Origin: DAOTTW01 sp034437615
GTDB lineage: Bacteria > Chloroflexota > Anaerolineae > Aggregatilineales > Phototrophicaceae
Assembly (NCBI GenBank): GCA_034437615.1
Contig: DAOTTW010000239.1
Location: 1 to 6,246, forward strand
DNA length: 6,246 nt
Direction of reading: 5' to 3'
Shown here: positions 1-5,446 of the stretch, in pieces
Layout of the letters: the number at the start of each line of letters is the position of its first letter
How positions within the stretch are numbered: position 1 is the stretch's first letter
Translations under genes and position numbers: made by a program
Notes under the pieces: generated by a model
Seen by the model: the letters and a program-made list of their open reading frames with translations, nothing else
Databases searched by the model: none
Told to the model about the DNA's origin: nothing

Positions 1-21
1 CAATCATTCACAACAGGTCTG

Positions 22-48
22 TAGGGACGCGCCACTGGTGCGTCCGCC
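22..48. repeat. GACG/CGTC hairpin, copy 1 (start of composite repeat copy 1)
   Basis: The arms GGACGCGCC (25-33) and GGTGCGTCC (37-45) pair over nine positions with one G-T wobble, leaving the loop ACT. It is preceded by TAGG and followed by GCC. The same core, GACG opposite CGTCCG, recurs at 267-290, 900-922 and 3421-3442 with different outer arm bases. Confidence 0.8.
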
Positions 49-69
49 ACACAGGAACAACGAAAAACC

Positions 70-88
70 AAATACCTACCCCTGAAAA
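70..88. repeat. Composite repeat block B, copy 1
   Basis: A 19-base stretch starting AAATACCTACCCC matches 292-310 at 18 of 19 positions; the single difference is T versus A at position 83/305. It follows hairpin copy 1 at a distance of 21 bases, while the second copy follows its hairpin after one base. This makes the two regions diverged copies of the same composite unit. Confidence 0.85.
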
Positions 89-93
89 CTCAA

Positions 94-135
94 TCCCCCT
101 CTCCCATCATACCCAGACAACAATGAAGAGGGGGA
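94..135. repeat. C-rich/G-rich inverted repeat
   Basis: TCCCCCTCT at 94-102 is the exact reverse complement of AGAGGGGGA at 127-135, leaving a 24-base loop. It lies in the part of composite copy 1 that copy 2 lacks. The same CCCCTCTCC word recurs in the hairpin at 148-192. No T-run follows it, so I do not call it a terminator. Confidence 0.6.
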
Positions 136-147
136 AGCAAGCCGTTT

Positions 148-192
148 AAAGCCCCTCTCCTAGTGCCAAAGGCACGTTCGGGAGAGGGGTTT
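148..192. repeat. Long nested palindrome (hairpin repeat)
   Basis: The outer arms CCCCTCTCC (152-160) and GGAGAGGGG (181-189) are exact reverse complements and are flanked by AAA (148-150) and TTT (190-192). A second hairpin lies inside the loop: GTGCC (163-167) and GGCAC (171-175) around AAA. The right arm continues into a G-rich tail to 213 that is repeated at 319-348. From memory, similar CCCCTCTCC/GGAGAGGGG palindromes with a TGGGGTGAGGG tail are common intergenic repeats in Chloroflexota and cyanobacteria; I have not checked this. Confidence 0.75.
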
Positions 193-213
193 GGGGTGAG
201 GGCTAAGCAGTTA
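184..213. repeat. Composite repeat block C, copy 1
   Basis: This 30-base G-rich stretch starts GAGGGGTTTGGGG and ends GTTA. It matches 319-348 at 24 of 30 positions without gaps. It includes the right arm of the 148-192 palindrome and its tail, so copy 2 keeps only the right half of that hairpin. Confidence 0.75.
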
Positions 214-264
214 CACCGCCTCGCATACCCCATCGGGTGTCCCTATGGTTCATGACGGTTTTTT

Positions 265-348
265 TAGGGACGTGCGATGTCACGTCCGCCGAAATACCTA
301 CCCCAGAAAAGAGGTTCTGAGGGGTTCGGGCTGAGGGCCGAGTCGTTA
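265..348. repeat. Composite repeat copy 2 (shortened)
   Basis: Three blocks occur in the same order as in 22-213. First is a hairpin, GGACGTG (268-274) and CACGTCC (281-287) around six bases, followed by GCC. Second is block B at 292-310, beginning AAATACCTACCCC. Third is block C at 319-348. The spacing between blocks B and C is 8 bases here and 95 bases in copy 1, so this copy lacks the left arm of the long palindrome. Either copy 2 lost the centre or copy 1 gained it. Confidence 0.75.
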
Positions 349-404
349 TGAAAAGCTTTACACATAGCAAATAAGAGGGGTTAACACGACGATGAGACAA
401 ACAG

Positions 405-478
405 ATGACAAGATGAACAAATGACAAAATGAATGAATGACAAAATGAATGAATGACAAAATGAATGAATGACGAAAT
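405..478. repeat. 16-base minisatellite, about 4.6 units
   Basis: The unit ATGACAAAATGAATGA occurs three times without change, at 421-436, 437-452 and 453-468. A degenerate copy precedes it at 405-420 and a ten-base partial copy with one change follows at 469-478. Because 16 is not a multiple of three, copy changes would shift any reading frame, so this is unlikely to be coding. The array ends about 30 bases past the stop codon of the - strand gene. Confidence 0.9.
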
Positions 479-508
479 ACGGTGCAGCCATAAACAGCCA
501 ACACACGC

Positions 509-739
509 TCATGTCGTTTGCATACTGAATTCCTGCGCCAGTTGTGCGGCAATCTCATTCGCACGGCAGCGCGTCACGTTCGTATTCAAGAAGTAAAACG
601 TCCAGTGGGCCATCTCGACCGATGTATAATGCCCTTCTATCGCGCCGAATTGCCAGATGCCGCGTGCAAGCTGCGGGTCGATCTCTTTGAGCTTGAGTGT
701 GTTCTCCACTTCACACACCAGGAAGTGCCGTTTCTGCAT
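509..739 (-). CDS. Small hypothetical protein, 76 aa, divergent from the helicase
   Basis: I do not recognise this protein and assign no function. It is probably real for three reasons. The - strand start codon at 739-737 has GGAG seven bases upstream. By hand count about two thirds of its third codon positions are G or C, as in the neighbouring genes. The translation also has balanced composition, with a hydrophobic, aromatic segment near residues 41-53 (VEMAHWTFYFLNT) and a helix-like end (residues 59-71, ANEIAAQLAQEFS). It has two cysteines (residues 9 and 58) but no CxxC pair, no signal peptide and no clear membrane span. The first 30 residues contain many charged positions. It stops with TGA at 511-509, shortly before the minisatellite. 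A competing + strand frame over the same bases (518-799) has less convincing codon use and no ribosome binding site. It could be a remnant of a longer gene. Confidence 0.55.
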   Translation of the reverse strand: MQKRHFLVCEVENTLKLKEIDPQLARGIWQFGAIEGHYTSVEMAHWTFYFLNTNVTRCRANEIAAQLAQEFSMQTT

Positions 740-829
740 TGCGTCGCTCCAGTCAAGAAAAAGTCACGGCTTATTGTTCTTTTACCGGAGAAGGTTTAAC
801 CATGCATGATGAGACGTTTAATTTGTTGG

Positions 830-843
830 GGGTCACATGACCC
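830..843. promoter_or_regulatory. Operator-like inverted repeat
   Basis: GGGTCA (830-835) and TGACCC (838-843) are exact reverse complements separated by CA. Such a short-spaced, six-base-arm dyad is the form of a dimeric repressor site. It lies about 90 bases upstream of the - strand gene start and about 220 bases upstream of the helicase start. No regulator is identified, and chance cannot be excluded. Confidence 0.3.
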
Positions 844-899
844 ACCTATCTAGTAGACGTTGGCGTAAATACGATGGCGGTTTGCGGACGATGCCCTGT

Positions 900-937
900 A
901 GAGACGCCATTCTTGGCGTCCGGGCGGCGTCAGCCGC
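900..937. repeat. GACG/CGTC hairpin copy 3 with adjoining GCGGC hairpin
   Basis: GACGCCA (903-909) and TGGCGTC (914-920) pair perfectly around TTCT. As in copy 1, the hairpin is preceded by TGTAG and followed by CG. Immediately after it, GCGGC (924-928) and GCCGC (933-937) pair around GTCA. Unlike copies 1 and 2, it is not followed by the AAATACCTACCCC block. Confidence 0.75.
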
Positions 938-1002
938 ATTGTGGGTTCATTTCCGCCGTGCTCTTCCAGCTATAGCCGATGACCAATAATTAGAGCCGGA
1001 TG

Positions 1003-1031
1003 GTCACAGCGGTAACTTTTTTTGTTAAAAT
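1003..1031 (+). promoter_or_regulatory. Probable helicase promoter
   Basis: TGTTAAAAT at 1023-1031 is an extended -10 element (TGn followed by TAAAAT). Seventeen bases upstream of its hexamer, GTCACA (1003-1008) matches four of six positions of the TTGACA consensus. Transcription would begin near 1037-1040, giving a leader of about 30 bases before ATG 1067. The gatB and ssb promoters share the TGnTAnAAT form. Confidence 0.6.
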
Positions 1032-1066
1032 CAGCGCTATATGCGAATACAGCACAGGTCACGCTA

Positions 1067-3385
1067 ATGTCGGATGCACTCACACAAGGACTGAACCCAC
1101 AACAGAAAAAAGCCGTCACCGTCGGCAGCGGGCCGACGCTCGTCTTAGCCGGGCCGGGCAGCGGTAAAACAGGCGTCTTGACGCGCCGCATCGCCTACCT
1201 GATTAACGTCGTACAGGCAGACCCCCGCAGCATCATGGCCGTCACCTTCACCAATAAAGCCGCCGGAGAGATGAATGAGCGCGTAGCCAGGTATCTCGGT
1301 CGGCATGTGCGCGGCCTCTCGGTCGGCACGTTTCACGCCACCTGTGCACGCATTCTGCGCATCGAGCATGACCACCTGCCGCACCATAACACCAACTTCG
1401 TCATCTACGACACCGACGACCAACTCAGACTGATACAGCAAGCAGTGGACGGGCTACAGCTCGATAACCAGAAGATCAAGCCGCGCAGCCTGCTCAACCT
1501 CATCTCTGCGGCCAAGAACGAACTGATTACGCCGGAAACGTTCGTCTCGCAGGATTACCTGTCAGAAGTGGCCGCCCGCGTGTATCCACGCTACCGGGAT
1601 TTGCTGCAAGCGTCGAATGCGATGGACTTTGACGACCTGCTGCTGGAAACCACCACCCTGATGCGCGATAACCCAGACGTGCAGGAGAAATATCAGCGCC
1701 GCTACGATTTTGTGCTGGTCGATGAATTTCAAGATACAAACATAGCCCAATACGAACTCGTCAAGCTCTTCGCCGCACCACAGAATAACGTGTTCGTAGT
1801 GGGCGACGAGGACCAGAGCATTTACGCCTTCCGGGGTGCGGATTACCGCAACATCATGCGCTTCCGTCAGGATTACCCGCAAGCCGAGGTCGTGCTGCTA
1901 GAACAGAATTATCGCTCTACGCAGGTTGTGCTGGATGTCGCCCGTGCTGTTATCAACCGCAACCGCAACCGCACGCCCAAAGCGCTATTTACGGAGCGCA
2001 CGGACGGCGACCCCATCGAAATCATCGAAGCCTACGACGAAGACAACGAAGCACGCACCATCATGCAAACCATCGAGGATTTACAGGCGCAAGAAGGCTA
2101 CACGCTGGGCGATATGGCCATTATGTACCGCACCAACGTGCAATCGCGTGCATTAGAAAGCGCCCTGCGCCGTTACAGCATTCCCTATACGCTGGTCGGT
2201 GGCGTCGGCTTCTATCAACGCTTAGAGGTGCGTGATCTGCTGTCGTATTTGCGCGTCATCCAGAACGTCAACGATCAGGTCAGCTTTGAACGCGCTACCA
2301 GCCGCCCCAAGCGCGGTATCGGCAAAAAGACGCTGACGAATTTCCAGAACTGGGCGCGTGATATAAAGGTGACCCAGGCACAAGCGCTGGATATTCTCGT
2401 GCAAGGCAAGGCAAACCCACTATCAGCGCGTGCAGCAAAAGGGCTGGCGGGCTTCGAGTTGCAGCGGCGCAAATGGGAACGCATGGCCCAGCCGGGCAAC
2501 CTGACGCAACTGCTGGATACGGTGATGAGCGACATCAACTTCTTCCTGTATCTGGATGGTTCCAGCAACAATCGTAACCAACTTATCGAGCGCCAGGAAA
2601 ACGTCAACGAACTACGCGGCCTGTTGCAACGCGCCGACGAGGACGACATCCCACTCGCTGAGTTTATCGGCGACCAGATGCTCATGACCGACGTACAGAC
2701 CAACGCCAGCCAGCGCGAACAAGAGCAAGAGCGCGTCACCTTGCTGACCTTGCACGCAGCCAAAGGGCTAGAGTATCCGGTGGTATTCCTGACGGGGCTG
2801 GAGGAGGGCTTATTGCCACATCAGCGCTCATTCGATGAAGAAGGCGGCGTCGATGAAGAACGCCGGCTGTTTTATGTGGGCCTGACCCGTGCAAAAGACC
2901 GCCTCTACCTGTCCTATGCCTTCCGGCGTAATGTCGGCGGCGGCTCCAGAGAACCGTCCGGCTTCTTATATGATATTCCGCGTGATCTGGTCGCCAGCTA
3001 CCCCGATGAATTGCTGGTGCGTGTGGATCAGATGCGCTCAAGCGATCAGGGGCTATGGCACAACGACACCAGCGAAAAGCCAACACTCGCCAAGCCGGAT
3101 TTTAAGCCTGTCCTGAGGAGCAAAACCAGCCAGCAACCGCGCCGCACCAATAGCAAAATCGTGCCCTTCCCCGGCAACGAAAATAAAAACAAAGACAAAG
3201 AAACCCGCGAGACCGAGTTTGAACCGGGTCAAATCGTCAAGCATCCCGTGTTTGGCCAGGGTGTGGTCATGAGCAGCAAACTTAGTGAATTCGATGAAGA
3301 GGTATCGGTGGCATTCAGAGACCGTCGCTATGGCCGAAAGACCGTCATGGCCAGCGTTGCCAATCTGACCATCGACAAGCAATAG
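1067..3385 (+). CDS. pcrA: UvrD/PcrA-type ATP-dependent DNA helicase (superfamily 1A)
   Basis: This 3'-5' DNA helicase works in nucleotide excision repair, replication restart and conflict resolution with RNA polymerase; these roles come from the family. Numbered from ATG 1067 it has 772 residues, slightly longer than typical PcrA. The motifs run in order: Q-motif LNPQQ (about 9-13), Walker A AGPGSGKT (28-35), Ia TFTNKAAGEM (60-69), Walker B VDEFQDTN (218-225), III GDEDQSIYAFRGAD (246-259), IV QNYRST (280-285), V LHAAKGLE (562-569) and VI VGLTRAK (604-610). No catalytic residue looks lost. After a polar, low-complexity linker (about 660-718), residues 719-772 form the Tudor-like domain (VKHPVFGQGVV) that binds RNA polymerase in PcrA. 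The frame is open from a TTG at 1022, but that codon lies inside the -10 element. ATG 1067 is preceded only by a weak AGG. UvrD is the alternative name; the C-terminal domain favours pcrA. Confidence 0.95.
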   Translation: MSDALTQGLNPQQKKAVTVGSGPTLVLAGPGSGKTGVLTRRIAYLINVVQADPRSIMAVTFTNKAAGEMNERVARYLGRHVRGLSVGTFHATCARILRIEHDHLPHHNTNFVIYDTDDQLRLIQQAVDGLQLDNQKIKPRSLLNLISAAKNELITPETFVSQDYLSEVAARVYPRYRDLLQASNAMDFDDLLLETTTLMRDNPDVQEKYQRRYDFVLVDEFQDTNIAQYELVKLFAAPQNNVFVVGDEDQSIYAFRGADYRNIMRFRQDYPQAEVVLLEQNYRSTQVVLDVARAVINRNRNRTPKALFTERTDGDPIEIIEAYDEDNEARTIMQTIEDLQAQEGYTLGDMAIMYRTNVQSRALESALRRYSIPYTLVGGVGFYQRLEVRDLLSYLRVIQNVNDQVSFERATSRPKRGIGKKTLTNFQNWARDIKVTQAQALDILVQGKANPLSARAAKGLAGFELQRRKWERMAQPGNLTQLLDTVMSDINFFLYLDGSSNNRNQLIERQENVNELRGLLQRADEDDIPLAEFIGDQMLMTDVQTNASQREQEQERVTLLTLHAAKGLEYPVVFLTGLEEGLLPHQRSFDEEGGVDEERRLFYVGLTRAKDRLYLSYAFRRNVGGGSREPSGFLYDIPRDLVASYPDELLVRVDQMRSSDQGLWHNDTSEKPTLAKPDFKPVLRSKTSQQPRRTNSKIVPFPGNENKNKDKETRETEFEPGQIVKHPVFGQGVVMSSKLSEFDEEVSVAFRDRRYGRKTVMASVANLTIDKQ

Positions 3386-3390
3386 ACGCA

Positions 3391-3575
3391 GGTAACTACT
3401 CAGGTACGTGTCCCATTGTCGCCAGACGTTAAAACGTCCGGCTCCGGTACCGACAAGCCTGCTCAAGCAGGCTGTATGTAGCGTGCAATAGCCCCCTTCA
3501 GGGGGGTTGGCGCTGCGGAAGCCGCTGGCTTTAGCCAGTGGCGACACACACAGACTGGCCTGAGTAGTTACGACC
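3391..3575. repeat. Multi-hairpin element with terminal inverted repeats (possible miniature mobile element or structured RNA)
   Basis: GTAACTACTCAGG (3392-3404) and CCTGAGTAGTTAC (3559-3571) are perfect 13-base inverted termini. Exactly 12 bases inside each is a further exact pair, TGTCGCCA (3417-3424) and TGGCGACA (3539-3546). Between the termini lie four hairpins. The first has arms GACGTT/AACGTC (3425-3438) extended by GCC/GGC. The second is AGCCTGCT/AGCAGGCT (3456-3473). The third is CCCCCT/AGGGGG (3492-3505). The fourth is GCCGCTGGCT/AGCCAGTGGC (3521-3542), with one G-T pair. CGGTACCG (3445-3452) is also a perfect palindrome. There is no open frame and no clear target-site duplication. 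The element begins six bases after the helicase stop codon, so it may form that transcript's 3' end. I cannot name a family. Confidence 0.75.
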
Positions 3576-3788
3576 AAACTTGCACTTAAGCCATGTTTTG
3601 GTCTTTCTTGAGCGAACCTGTAATATTTCTGAGTTGATTGGTTCCATCAAAAATAAGACAAAAATCGTCTACTTTAGTAGCTTTTATTAACATCAACCCG
3701 TCCTTGCACGTAGAACGGTAATATTTTTTAGTAAGTATCTAGCTGTCGCACTCGCGTCATCATACAATAGCGCCTGTGTGCAAGACGC
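3576..3788. other. AT-rich intergenic stretch before the gatB promoter
   Basis: This stretch is visibly richer in A and T than its surroundings and has no open frame of note. A loose direct repeat (3614-3634 and 3713-3732, sharing GTAATATTT) and three TTGCAC words (3580, 3704, 3820) are present, but their spacings differ and chance is plausible. GACCAAA (3572-3578) is inverted as TTTGGTC (3597-3603). TACAAT at 3763-3768 could be a second -10 element, but it lacks the TG extension and a good -35. Confidence 0.5.
3669..3690 (+). terminator. Weak candidate terminator
   Basis: CTACT (3669-3673) and AGTAG (3676-3680) pair around TT and are followed by CTTTTATTAA. The stem is only five base pairs with a two-base loop and low GC, and it lies almost 300 bases past the helicase stop codon. 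The hairpins of the 3391-3575 element are equally likely to end that transcript. Confidence 0.2.
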
Positions 3789-3809
3789 TACACACTGCCC
3801 CCGACATAG

Positions 3810-3818
3810 TGGTACAAT
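3810..3818 (+). promoter_or_regulatory. Probable gatB promoter (extended -10)
   Basis: TGGTACAAT is an extended -10 of the TGnTAnAAT form shared with the helicase and ssb. No good -35 is visible: the sequence 16-18 bases upstream is ACAC-rich, as can occur when the -10 is extended. The transcript would start near 3825, with a leader of about 40 bases. Confidence 0.6.
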
Positions 3819-3866
3819 CTTGCACGTTTCACACGATCAACAGATACCGCACAACAGGATACACGC

Positions 3867-5342
3867 ATGAGTAATGGCCCCAACACAGAATGGACGACCA
3901 TCGTCGGCTTAGAAGTGCACGCCGAAATGCTGACGGAGAGCAAGATGTTTAGCCCCTGCCCGGTGGTGGATAGCGTCGCGGCGCTGCCGAATACGGCGGT
4001 TGATCCGCTGTCGCTGGGGCTGCCGGGGACGCTGCCCGTTATCAACAAGCAGGCGATGGAATACGGCATGATGGTCGCGCTGGCGTTGAATTGCGAGATT
4101 CCAGCCTTTAACCAGTTTGCACGCAAGAATTATTTCTATCCCGATTTGCCAAAAGGTTATCAGATTAGCCAGTACGACCACCCGTTAGCAGTCAATGGCT
4201 ATCTGGATATTGAACTGGAAGACGGCAGCAGCAAGCGCATTACGATTCGGCGTGCCCATATGGAGGAGGACACGGGCAAGCTGACGCACGTCAGCGACGG
4301 CAGCCTGGTCGATTACAACCGCGCTGGTGTGCCCTTGCTAGAGATCGTCACCGAGCCGGACATCCGCAGCAGCGACGAGGCCGAGCGTTACGCCCGCAAG
4401 CTGCGCACGATCTTGCAATACCTGGGCGTAAATCATGGCGATATGTCGAAGGGCATTCTGCGCTTTGAGGCCAACGTCAGCGTGATGCACAGAGACGACG
4501 CTGAATTTCGCCAGCGCACCGAGATCAAGAACCTGAACAGCATCCGTAGTATGATGCGTGCTATTGATTACGAGGCCAAACGCCAGATCAAAATTTACGA
4601 AAAAGGCGAGACGGTTAAGGCGGCAACATTGGGCTGGGACGAGCAAGCGCTGAAGATTACGGTGCAGCGCTATAAAGAGCGCCCTGACGAATACCGCTAC
4701 TTTCCAGAGCCAGACCTGCCGATTGTGGAGGTCAGCCGCGAATGGGTGGAGGACGTGCGTGTGCGTCTGCCGGAATTACCAGAGGTAAAGCGGCGGCGCT
4801 TCGTGGAGCAACTCGGCCTGACGGAATACGACGCGCTGGTGCTGACGGCTGATAAGCCTGTCGCGATGTTTTACGAGACGGTGCTGGCTAGCGGCGTTGA
4901 CGCCAAGACTGCCGCGAATTGGTTTACGGGCGAGCTGTTCCGTGTGCTGAATGATAACAAGGTGGATCGTGAGGACATCGGCAGTACCAACATCAGCGCG
5001 GAAAACTTCGCGGGCCTGATTAAGCTGGTGGAAAGCGGCAAGATCAACGCCAACACCGCCCGCAAGAACGTGCTGCCGGAGATGTGGCAGACGGGCAAGG
5101 ATGCACAGACGATTGTGGATGAAAAGGGGCTGGCGCAGATCAGCGACTCTGGTGTGATTGCCGAAATGGTCAGCGAAGCCGTGCAGGAGAACGACGACAT
5201 GCTGCAACGCTACCTCGCGGGTGAGGATAAGCTGTTCAATGCGCTTTTCGGTAAGACGATGGGCAAGCTACGCGGCAAGGGCGATCCGGGTGTGGTGCGT
5301 CAGATTTTGCAGCAACATCTTGACGGTTTGAAAACGGAATGA
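3867..5342 (+). CDS. gatB: Asp-tRNA(Asn)/Glu-tRNA(Gln) amidotransferase subunit B
   Basis: GatB is the tRNA-binding kinase subunit of GatCAB, which converts Glu-tRNA(Gln) (and often Asp-tRNA(Asn)) to the amidated form using ammonia from GatA. The 491 residues slightly exceed the usual 475-480. The catalytic cradle begins IVGLEVHAE (12-20), carrying the conserved Glu16 and His18. It continues with RKNYFYPDLPKGYQISQYD (86-104), RAHMEEDTGKL (129-139), the family signature LVDYNRAGVPLLEIVTEPDI (147-166), RTEIKNLNS (217-225) and DYRYFPEPDLP-type sequence (274-285). The YqeY-like tail domain spans about 345-488 and ends VVRQILQQHL. The usual zinc cysteines are missing: positions corresponding to CxC and CPVC read SPC (29-31) and DPLS (46-49). 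ATG 3867 has AGGA seven bases upstream. No gatA or gatC lies nearby, so it appears to be a single-gene transcript. Confidence 0.97.
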   Translation: MSNGPNTEWTTIVGLEVHAEMLTESKMFSPCPVVDSVAALPNTAVDPLSLGLPGTLPVINKQAMEYGMMVALALNCEIPAFNQFARKNYFYPDLPKGYQISQYDHPLAVNGYLDIELEDGSSKRITIRRAHMEEDTGKLTHVSDGSLVDYNRAGVPLLEIVTEPDIRSSDEAERYARKLRTILQYLGVNHGDMSKGILRFEANVSVMHRDDAEFRQRTEIKNLNSIRSMMRAIDYEAKRQIKIYEKGETVKAATLGWDEQALKITVQRYKERPDEYRYFPEPDLPIVEVSREWVEDVRVRLPELPEVKRRRFVEQLGLTEYDALVLTADKPVAMFYETVLASGVDAKTAANWFTGELFRVLNDNKVDREDIGSTNISAENFAGLIKLVESGKINANTARKNVLPEMWQTGKDAQTIVDEKGLAQISDSGVIAEMVSEAVQENDDMLQRYLAGEDKLFNALFGKTMGKLRGKGDPGVVRQILQQHLDGLKTE

Positions 5343-5356
5343 CGACTGATTTCGCA

Positions 5357-5385
5357 CTGGCAATCAGGCTGTTCTGTGCTAGAAT
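5357..5385 (+). promoter_or_regulatory. Probable ssb promoter
   Basis: CTGGCA (5357-5362) matches four of six positions of the -35 consensus. It lies 17 bases before TAGAAT (5380-5385), which carries the TG extension at 5377-5378. This puts the start site near 5392 and a leader of about 55 bases before ATG 5447, so ssb can be transcribed independently of gatB, which ends at 5342. Confidence 0.65.
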
Positions 5386-5395
5386 TTTAGTTCTA
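5380..5395. promoter_or_regulatory. LexA-like dyad overlapping the ssb -10
   Basis: TAGAA (5380-5384) and TTCTA (5391-5395) are inverted repeats. Within them, GAAT-TTTA-GTTC (5382-5393) matches the GAAC-N4-GTTC operator of Firmicutes and Actinobacteria LexA at seven of eight fixed positions. A repressor here would block the -10 element and start site. About two chance matches of this quality are expected in a window this size, so the position carries most of the weight. Confidence 0.35.
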
Positions 5396-5446
5396 AGTTT
5401 CGACAAGCGGATACACGCAAGACGCAATCAATAAGAGGTAGAGACG

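Larger units (their letters stand above)
1..508. other. Repeat-rich non-coding region
   Basis: No open frame here looks protein-like: the reverse-strand frames across it translate to low-complexity strings dictated by the repeats. The region holds two diverged copies of a composite repeat, at about 22-213 and 265-348, a nested hairpin at 148-192, an inverted repeat at 94-135 and a 16-base minisatellite at 405-478. Runs of C and T on one side are mirrored by runs of A and G on the other, as expected of dispersed palindromic intergenic repeats. I see no RNA gene and no promoter I would defend. Confidence 0.7.
740..1066. other. Intergenic region between divergent genes
   Basis: This stretch separates the small - strand gene from the helicase. 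It contains a 14-base inverted repeat (830-843), a dispersed hairpin (900-922) with a second hairpin directly after it (924-937), and the helicase promoter (1003-1031). I see no convincing gene or RNA in it. Confidence 0.7.

Noticed and set aside
405..478. Tandem units as a CRISPR array
   Set aside because: The units abut directly with no unique spacers, and are only 16 bases long; this is a minisatellite.
518..799. + strand frame of 93 residues
   Set aside because: It overlaps the better-supported - strand gene, has less GC-biased third positions and no ribosome binding site at its ATG.
2275..2763. 162-residue - strand frame inside the helicase
   Set aside because: Serine/arginine-rich composition typical of an antisense shadow; the helicase frame carries intact motifs.
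3392..3571. Integron attC site or retron non-coding RNA
   Set aside because: No integrase or reverse transcriptase is present in the window, and I do not see the core-site consensus or branching-G arrangement that would be needed.
3053..3577. 174-residue - strand frame over the end of the helicase and the hairpin element
   Set aside because: It is the antisense of a highly conserved helicase region and of palindromic DNA, with no family resemblance.
3614..3732. Loose direct repeat in the AT-rich stretch as a regulator site or iteron
   Set aside because: Only two imperfect copies in AT-rich DNA, with mismatches and a gap; too weak to call.
5346..5367. CTGATT/AATCAG stem as a gatB terminator
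   Set aside because: Six AT-rich pairs around a ten-base loop, no T-run, and it overlaps the ssb -35 element.
3857..5419. GGATACACGCA shared by the gatB and ssb leaders (3857-3867, 5409-5419)
   Set aside because: Several 11-base matches are expected by chance in a window this size, and the position relative to the start codon differs.
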